Origin: Micromonospora haikouensis
GTDB taxonomy: Bacteria > Actinomycetota > Actinomycetes > Mycobacteriales > Micromonosporaceae
Length of the DNA stretch: 64,000 nt
NCBI RefSeq assembly: GCF_900091595.1
Contig: NZ_FMCW01000020.1
Location: 87,229-151,228 of the forward strand
Direction of reading: 5' to 3'
The position numbers and the translations under genes were made by a program. Within the stretch, counting starts at the first letter, position 1. The number at the start of each line of letters is the position of its first letter. The notes below the pieces were generated by a model that saw only the letters and a program-made list of their open reading frames with translations, had not been told where the DNA came from and did no database searches. This document shows, piece by piece, positions 54,001-61,800 of the stretch.

Positions 54001-55896
54001 GTGCGGCACCACGCCCGCGTGCTCCCACGCCGCGGCCAGAGCGATGCCCACCGCCCACAGGACCGGCTGCACCACCTCGACCCGTTCCAGCCACGACTCG
54101 TCGTCGCCGGTCAACACCGACACCAGGTCGACATTCAGGAACGGGGCGAGGGCACGCTGACACTCGGCCAGGCGCGCGTCGAACACCGGCGTACGACCGA
54201 CCAGACCGGCGGCCATGCGTGCCGACTGCGCGCCCTGACCCGGGAACACGAACACCGGCCCGGAACCGTGCCCCGACGCCACACCGGCGACCACGTTGCC
54301 CGCCGGCTGACCGGACGCCAGCGCGTCCAACCCGGCGAGGAACTCCTCCACACCCGAACCGACCACGGCGGCCCGCTGGTCGAACGTCGACCGCGTCGTC
54401 GCCAGGGACCAACCGACCGCCGCCGGCTCCACGTCGCCGTGCTCGCGCAGATGCCGCGCGAGGCGGGCCGCCTGACCGGCCAGGGCAGCCTTCGACCGGG
54501 CCGACACCGGCCACACCGTCACGTCGGCGACGACCAGGCCCGGACCGCCCGTGCCGGCGGCCGCGATGAGGCCGTCGGTGTCGGTGGCCTCGGCGGCGGG
54601 CAGGTCGTCGGGCAGTTCGAGGATGACGTGGGCGTTGGTGCCGGAGATGCCGAACGACGACACCGCCGACCGCCGCGCACGACCCGTCTGCGGCCACGGC
54701 GTCGCCTCGGTCGCCAGCTCCACCGCACCCGCCGACCAGTCGATGTGCGGCGACGGCGCGTCCACGTGCAGCGTCGCCGGGACGACGCCCTCCTGCATGG
54801 CGAGGACCATCTTGATGATCCCGGCGACGCCGGCCGCCGCCTGCGTGTGGCCGATGTTCGACTTCACCGAGCCGAGCAGCAGCGGCGTCTGGCGCCCCTG
54901 CCCGTAGGTGGCCAGGATCGCCTGCGCCTCGATCGGGTCACCCAGCGTGGTGCCGGTGCCATGCGCCTCCACCACGTCCACGTCCGCCGTCGACAATCCC
55001 GCCGACGCGAGGGCCTGCCGGATCACCCGCTGCTGCGACGGCCCGTTCGGCGCGGTCAGCCCGTTCGACGCACCATCCTGGTTCACGGCGGAGCCGCGCA
55101 CCACGGCGAGAACCGTGTGACCGTTACGCCGCGCGTCCGACAGCCGCTCCACCAGGAGCACCCCGACGCCCTCACCCCACCCGGTGCCGTCCGCGCCGGC
55201 CGCGAACGCCTTGCAGCGGCCGTCGGCGGCCAGGCCGCGCTGCCGGGAGAACTCCACGAACAGCCCCGGCGTCGCCATCACGGTGACGCCGCCGGCCAGC
55301 GCGAGATCGCACTCGCCGCGCCGCAGCGCCTGCACCGCCAGGTGCAACGCCACCAGCGACGACGAACACGCCGTGTCCACCGACACCGCCGGCCCCTCCA
55401 ACCCCAACGCGTACGCCACCCGACCCGACACCACGCTCGCGGCATTCCCCGTGCCCGCGAAGCCCTCCACCTCGTCCACGGCCACCATGAGCAGGGCCCC
55501 ATAGTCCTGGCCATTCGTGCCGACGAACACCCCTGTTCGCGAACCCCGCAACCCCGCCGGATCAACCCCTGCCCGCTCCACCGCCTCCCACGACGCCTCC
55601 AGCAGCAACCGCTGCTGCGGGTCCATCGCCATGGCCTCACGGGGCGAAATGCCGAAGAAAGCCGCATCGAAGTCGGCCGCCTCGTAGAGGAAGGCGCCGC
55701 TGCGGACGTAGGAGGTGCCGGAGGAATAGGGGTCGGGGTCGTACAGCCGGTCGATGTCCCAGCCCCGGTCGCCGGGCAGGTCGGACACGGCGTCGCGGCC
55801 GGCGTGCAGCATCTGCCAGAACCGTTCGGGGTCGACGGCCCCGCCGGGGAACCGGCAGGACATGGCGACGATGGCGACGGGCTCGTCGTCGGTGAG
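51031..55896 (-). other. Module A2: KS-AT(methylmalonyl)-KR(Ser to Ala)-ACP
   Basis: KS Cys near 55355; AT with GHSQGE near 53985 and YASH near 53685; KR with TGGTGALGA near 52335, AGVLDDGVL near 52083, Tyr in GQGSYAAAN near 51915, but FSAMAG at about 51945-51960 where all other KRs here have FSS or YSS; ACP with LGFDSL near 51403; C-terminal docking from about 51270. Predicted: C14 methyl and C15 hydroxyl or, if the KR is impaired, ketone. Confidence 0.85.
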
Positions 55897-58800
55897 CGAC
55901 ACGGAGGCGGTCTGCGCGACCGCTTCGGCCCCGCCGCCGAGTTCCTCGTGCAGGTGCCGGGCGAGGACGGTGGGGGTGGGGTAGTCGAAGACGAGGGTCA
56001 CCGGCAGGCGCAGCCCGGTGGCGGTGGCGAGCCGGTTACGCAGCTCCACGGCGGTCACCGAGTCGAAGCCGAGGTCCCGGAACGCGTGGTGCGGGTCGAC
56101 GGCGTCGCCGCCGGCGTACTTGAGGACGGTGGCCGCCTGGCCGCGCACCAGGTCGAGCAGGGCGGCCCGGCGCTCGTCGGCGCTCATCCGGCCGAACGCG
56201 GCGGCGGGGCCGGCGGCGGCGGTCTCCTTCGTCTCGGCGAGGCCCTTGCTGGCGGCGAGCTGCTGCGCCTCGGGGATCTCGGCGATCAGCGGGCCGGGCC
56301 GGGTGGCGGTGAACGCGACGTAGAACCGGTCCCAGGCGATGTGGGAGATGGTCAGGTACGTCTCATCGTGCTCGACGGCCTGGTGCAGCGCGGCGACGGC
56401 GAGCCGGGGGTGCATCTCGGGTGCGCCGTGGCGGTGCAGCATCCGGCCGAAGTCGCCCTCGGCCATGCCGCCGCCGCCCCACGCGCCCCAGCCGATGGAG
56501 GTGGCGGGCAGGCCGAGGCCGCGGCGGTGCTCGGCGAGGGCGTTGAGGAACGCGTTGCCGGGGGCGTAGTTGCCGACGCCGGAGCTGCCGACGGTGCCGG
56601 CCATGGAGGAGAACAGGACGAACGCGTCGAGGTCGTGGTCGCGGGTCAGCTCGTGCAGGTTGAGCGCGGCGGTGACCTTGGCGCTGAGGGCGTAGTCGAC
56701 CTGGTCGAGGGTGAGCGAGCTGATGACCGAGTCGTCGAGGACGGCGGCGGTGTGCACCACGGCGGTGAGCGGGTGTTCGGCGGGCAGGTCGGCGATGACG
56801 GCGGCGAGGGCGTCGCGGTCGGCGGCGTCGCAGGCGGCCACGGTGACGCGCGCGCCGAGCCCGGTCAGCTCGGCCTCCAGCTCGGCGATGCCGTCGGCCT
56901 GCCGGCCGCGCCGGCTGAGCAGCACCAGGTGGGACGCGCCGTTGGCGGCGAGCCAGCGGGCCATGTGCCCGCCGAGGGCGCCGGTGCCGCCGGTGACGAG
57001 GGCGGTGCCCCAGGGCCGCCAGGTGCGGGTGGCGGGGGCGTCGCCGAGCGGGGCGCGCAGCAGCCGCCGGCCGAACGCGCCGGCCCGGCGCAGGGCCACC
57101 TGGTCCTCGCCGTCGGCTCCGGCGAGGATGCGGGCGAGGCGGCGGCCGGTGGTGTCGTCCGGGTCGGCGGGCAGGTCGACGAGGCCGCCCCAGCGGTCGG
57201 GGTGTTCGAGGGCGGCGACCCGGCCGAAGCCCCAGGCGAGCTGCTGCCCGGGGTGCGGCAGCGGGTCGGCGGGGTCGGTGGAGACCGCGCCGCTGGTCAG
57301 CGCCCACAGGGGGGCGCGGACGCCCGCGTCGCCGAGGGCCTGGGTGAGGGTGACGGTGGCGGCGAAGCCGACGGGCACGTGGGGGTGGGCGGGCGTGGGC
57401 GTCTCGTCGGGGGCGAGCAGGGAGACGATCCCGGCGGCGGGGTGGGTGGCGGCGAGGTCGCGCAGCCGGGCCGCGAGGGCGTCGCGGTCGGTGCGGTCGG
57501 CGGCCAGGGCCACGGGTACGACGGTCGCGCCGCGCCGGGCGAGGGCGTCGCGGGTGAACGCGGCCAGCCCGGCGCCGGCCTGCTGCTGTCCGGCGACGCT
57601 GCCGTCGGTGCCGGTGCCGGTGTCGGTGCCGGTGCCGGTGTCATCGATGTCGCCGGTGACCAGCCACCAGGTGCCGGTGAGGGCGGGCTCGTCGCCGCCG
57701 TCCGCGGCGACGGGCAGCCACGCGTCGCGGTACCGCCACGAGTCGATGGTGGCCTGGTCGCGGTGCCGGCGTCGCCAGGCGGTGAGGGCGGGCAGCACGT
57801 CGGCGAACGCCGCCTCGGGGACGGTGCCGCCGCCGGCCGCGCCGTCGGTGGCGTCGGCGAGTTCGGCGGTGAGCGCGACCAGGTCCCCGTTCTCGACGGC
57901 GGCCCAGAACCGGGCGTCGGACTCACCCTCGGGGGCGGGGCCGGTAGCCGTGGCGGCGGTGGTGGCGGCGGTGGTGGCGGGCCGGGGCCAGTAGAGCTGC
58001 CGCTGGAACGGGTACGTGGGCAGGTCGCGGCGGCGCGCGGGCAGCCCGGCGTACGCGGGTCGCCAGTCGACGGGCGTACCCCCGGTGAAGACCTCGGCGA
58101 CGGCCCGGTGGAACCGGCCGAGGTCGCCCTCGTTGCGCCGCAGGGTGCCGGTGACGGTGACCGCGCCCGGGTCGGCGGCGGCCAGCTCGACGCTCTCCTG
58201 CACGGCCATGGTGAGCACCGGGTGGGCGCTGACCTCGACGAACGTCTGGTAGCCGGCGGCGACGAGGCTGCGCACCGCCTCGTCGAAGCGGACGGTCTGG
58301 CGCAGGTTGCGGTACCAGTAGTCCGCGTCGAGGCCGGCGGTGTCGAGCCAGTCGCCCGTCACCGTGGACCAGAACCGGATCTCGCCGGTGCGGGGGGCGA
58401 GCCCGGCGAGCAGGTCGACCAGCTGCTCGCGCAGCGGCTCAACGTGCGCGGAGTGGGAGGCGTAGTCGACGGGCACCCGGCGGACCCGGGTCTCGCGGGC
58501 CTCGTAGTGGGCGACGAGTTCGTCGAGGGCGGCGGAGTCGCCGGAGACGACGACGGAGGTGGGGCCGTTGACGGCGGCGAGCGCGACGCGGCCGTCCCAG
58601 CGGGCGATGGTGGCGGCGGCCTCGTCGGCGGTGGTGGCGACGGAGACCATGCCGCCGTCCCCGGCGATGCCGGCGATGATCCGGCTGCGCAGGGCGACCA
58701 CGGCCGCCGCGTCGTCGAGGCTGAGGGCCCCGGCGACGTACGCGGCGGCGATCTCGCCCTGAGAGTGGCCGACGACGGCGGCGGGGCGGACCCCGTACGA

Positions 58801-61800
58801 CTGCCAGAGGGCGGCGAGGGAGACGCCGACGGCGAACAGGGTGGGCTGGACGACGTCGACGCGTTCCAGGGACGGTGCGTCGGGTGCGCCGCGCACCACG
58901 TCGACGGGCGACCAGTCGACGTACGGGCGCAGGGCCTCGGCGCACGCGGCGAACGTCTCGGCGAAGACTCCGGCGGTGTCGAGGAGTTCGGCGGCCATGC
59001 CGACCCACTGGGAGCCCTGGCCGGGGAAGACGAAGGCGACCTCGCCGGGCGTACCGGTGCCGGTGACGGTGTCCGGGGCGGGCCCGGCGGCGGCGAGCGC
59101 GCCCAGCGCGGCGGTCAGGCCGGCGCGGTCGGCGGCGAGGACGACGGCCCGGTGGTCGTGGGCGGCGCGGGTGTCCACGAGGGACCAGCCGACGTCGGCG
59201 AGGGCGTCGTCGGCGACGGCGTCGAGGTGGTCGGCGAGGTCACGGGCGCGGGCGGCGAGGGCGGCGGCGGTGCGCCCGGACAGCACCCAGGGCAGCTCCC
59301 GGGCCGGCGCGGCGGCCTGCTCTGCGGAGGCCGGCGCGGTCTCCTCCTCGGGGGCCTGTTCGAGGATGGTGTGCACGTTGGTGCCGCTGATGCCGAACGA
59401 GGAGACCCCGGCGCGGCGGACGCCGTCGGCGGGCTCCCACGGGCGGGCCTCGGTGAGCAGCGCGACGTGGCCGGCGGACCAGTCGACGTGCGGGGTGGGC
59501 TCGTCGACGTGCAGGGTGGGCGGCAGCACCCCGTGCCGCATGGCCAGGACCATCTTGATGATCCCGGCGACGCCGGCGGCGGCCTGGGTGTGGCCGACGT
59601 TCGACTTGATGGAGCCGAGCCACAGCGGCCGGTCGGCGGGGCGGTCCTGCCCGTAGGTGGCGAGCAGCGCCTGCGCCTCGATCGGGTCGCCGAGGGTGGT
59701 GCCGGTGCCGTGCGCCTCCACGGCGTCGACCTGGTCGGCGGTGAGCCCGGCGTTGGCCAGGGCCTGCCGGATGACCCGCTGCTGGGCGGGCCCGTTGGGG
59801 GCGGTCAGCCCGTTGGACGCGCCGTCCTGGTTGACGGCGCTGCCCCGCACGATGGCGAGGACGGGGTTACCGTCGCGGCGGGCGTCGGAGAGCCGCTGGA
59901 GCACCAGCAGGCCGACGCCCTCACCCCAGCCGGTGCCGTCGGCGGCCCCGGCGAACGGCTTGCACCGGCCGTCGGCGGCCAGCCCGCGCTGGCGGGAGAA
60001 GCCGACGAAGATGCCGGGGGTGGCCATGACGGTGGCGCCGCCGGCGAGGGCGAGGTCGCACTCCCCCGCCTGCAGGGCCTGCGCGGCGAGGTGCAGGGCG
60101 ACCAGCGACGACGAGCAGGCCGTGTCGACGGTGACGGCGGGGCCGTGCAACCCGAAGGTGTACGACAGCCGCCCCGAGATGACGCTCGCGGAGGTGCCGG
60201 TGGCGAGGTAGTTCTCGTCGACGTCCCCGGCGGCCATCAGCAGCGAGCCGTAGTCCTGGCCGTTGGTGCCGACGTACACGCCGGTGCGGCTGCCGCGCAG
60301 CGCGGTCGGGTCGATCCGGGCCCGCTCGAACGCCTCCCAGGTGGCCTCCAGCAGCAGCCGCTGCTGCGGGTCCATGGCGAGGGCCTCGCGAGGGCTGATG
60401 CCGAAGAAGGCGGGGTCGAACTCGCCGGCCCCGGCGACGAAGCCGCCCTCCCGCACGTAGCTGGTGCCGAGGTGTTCGGGGTCGGGGTGGTACAGCTCGG
60501 CGATGTTCCAGCCGCGCTCGCCGGGCATCAGGGTCATCGCGTCGGTGCCGTCGGCGAGGAGGTCCCACAGCTGCTCCGGCGAGCTGACCCCGCCGGGGAA
60601 CCTGCAGCTCATGCTGACGATGGCGACGGGCTCGCGGCGGGTGTCGGTGCCGGCGGCGACGACGTCGCCGGGGGTGTCGCCGGGCAGCCGGTTGGTCAGC
60701 CCGTGCAGGTGGGCGGCCAGTTCGGCGACGGTGGGGTGGTCGAAGACGAGGGTGGCGGGCAGGGTCATGCCCGTCTCGGCGGTGAGCCGGTTGCGCAGCT
60801 CGACGGCGGTGAGCGAGTCGAAGCCGAGGTCCCGGAAGGTGCGCTCGGGCAGCGGCCTACCGGCCGGGTAGCCGAGCACCACGGCGGCCTGGGTGCGCAC
60901 CAGCTCGGTGAGCTGCGGCAGGGACCGGCCGACGACGACGGCCCGGACGGGGCCGGTCGCCACGGCGGGCACCCCGGGCAGGGCCGCGATCAGCGGGTTC
61001 GGCCGCCCCCAGGACGCGGCGAGGCGTCCCCAGTCGACGTCGGCCACGGTGACGGCCGGCCCGGCGGCGTTGACGACCCGGCCGAGGGCGCTGACGGCCT
61101 CCGCGGCGGGCAGCGGGTTGATGCCGCCCCGGGTGAGCCGGGCGGTGAGCGCGGCGGTGGCGGCGGCCATCCCGTCGGCGGCCCAGGCGCCCCAGGCGAC
61201 GGCGGTGGCGGGCAGCCCCTGGGCGTGCCGCCACGCGGCGAACGCGTCGAGGTAGGCGTTGGCCGCCGCGTAGTTGCCCTGCCCGGCGCTGCCGACCACC
61301 CCGGCGAGGGAGGAGAACAGCACGAACGCGTCGAGGTCCCGGTCGGCGGTGGCATCGTGCAGCACCCGGGCGGCGGTGACCTTGCCGGCGAGGACGGCCT
61401 GCATCCGGTCGACGTCGAGGCCGTCGAGGACGCCGTCGTCGACGATCCCGGCGGTGTGCACGACGGCGGTGAGCGCGGGCAGCCCGGCGACGAGCGCGGT
61501 GACCGCCTCCCGGTCGGTGACGTCGCAGGCGACGACCCGCACCGCCCCGGTCCCCCGCAGCTCCTCGATCAACTCGGCGACGCCAGGAGCGTCCGGGCCA
61601 CGCCGGGACGCGAGCACCACCTCCGCCGCACCGTTGGCCAGCAACCACCGCGCCGTGTGCCGACCCAACGCACCCGTACCACCGGTGACCAACACCGTCC
61701 CCGACGGACGCCACCCCGACCCGACCGGCGGCGCGGCCGGCACGAGCCGCCGGCCGAGGACGCCCTGCGGGCGGATCGCCACCTGGTCGTGGCCGGCGTC

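Noticed and set aside
57604..57639. Short tandem repeat as a CRISPR-like array
   Set aside because: Only two contiguous copies without spacers, inside a coding sequence.
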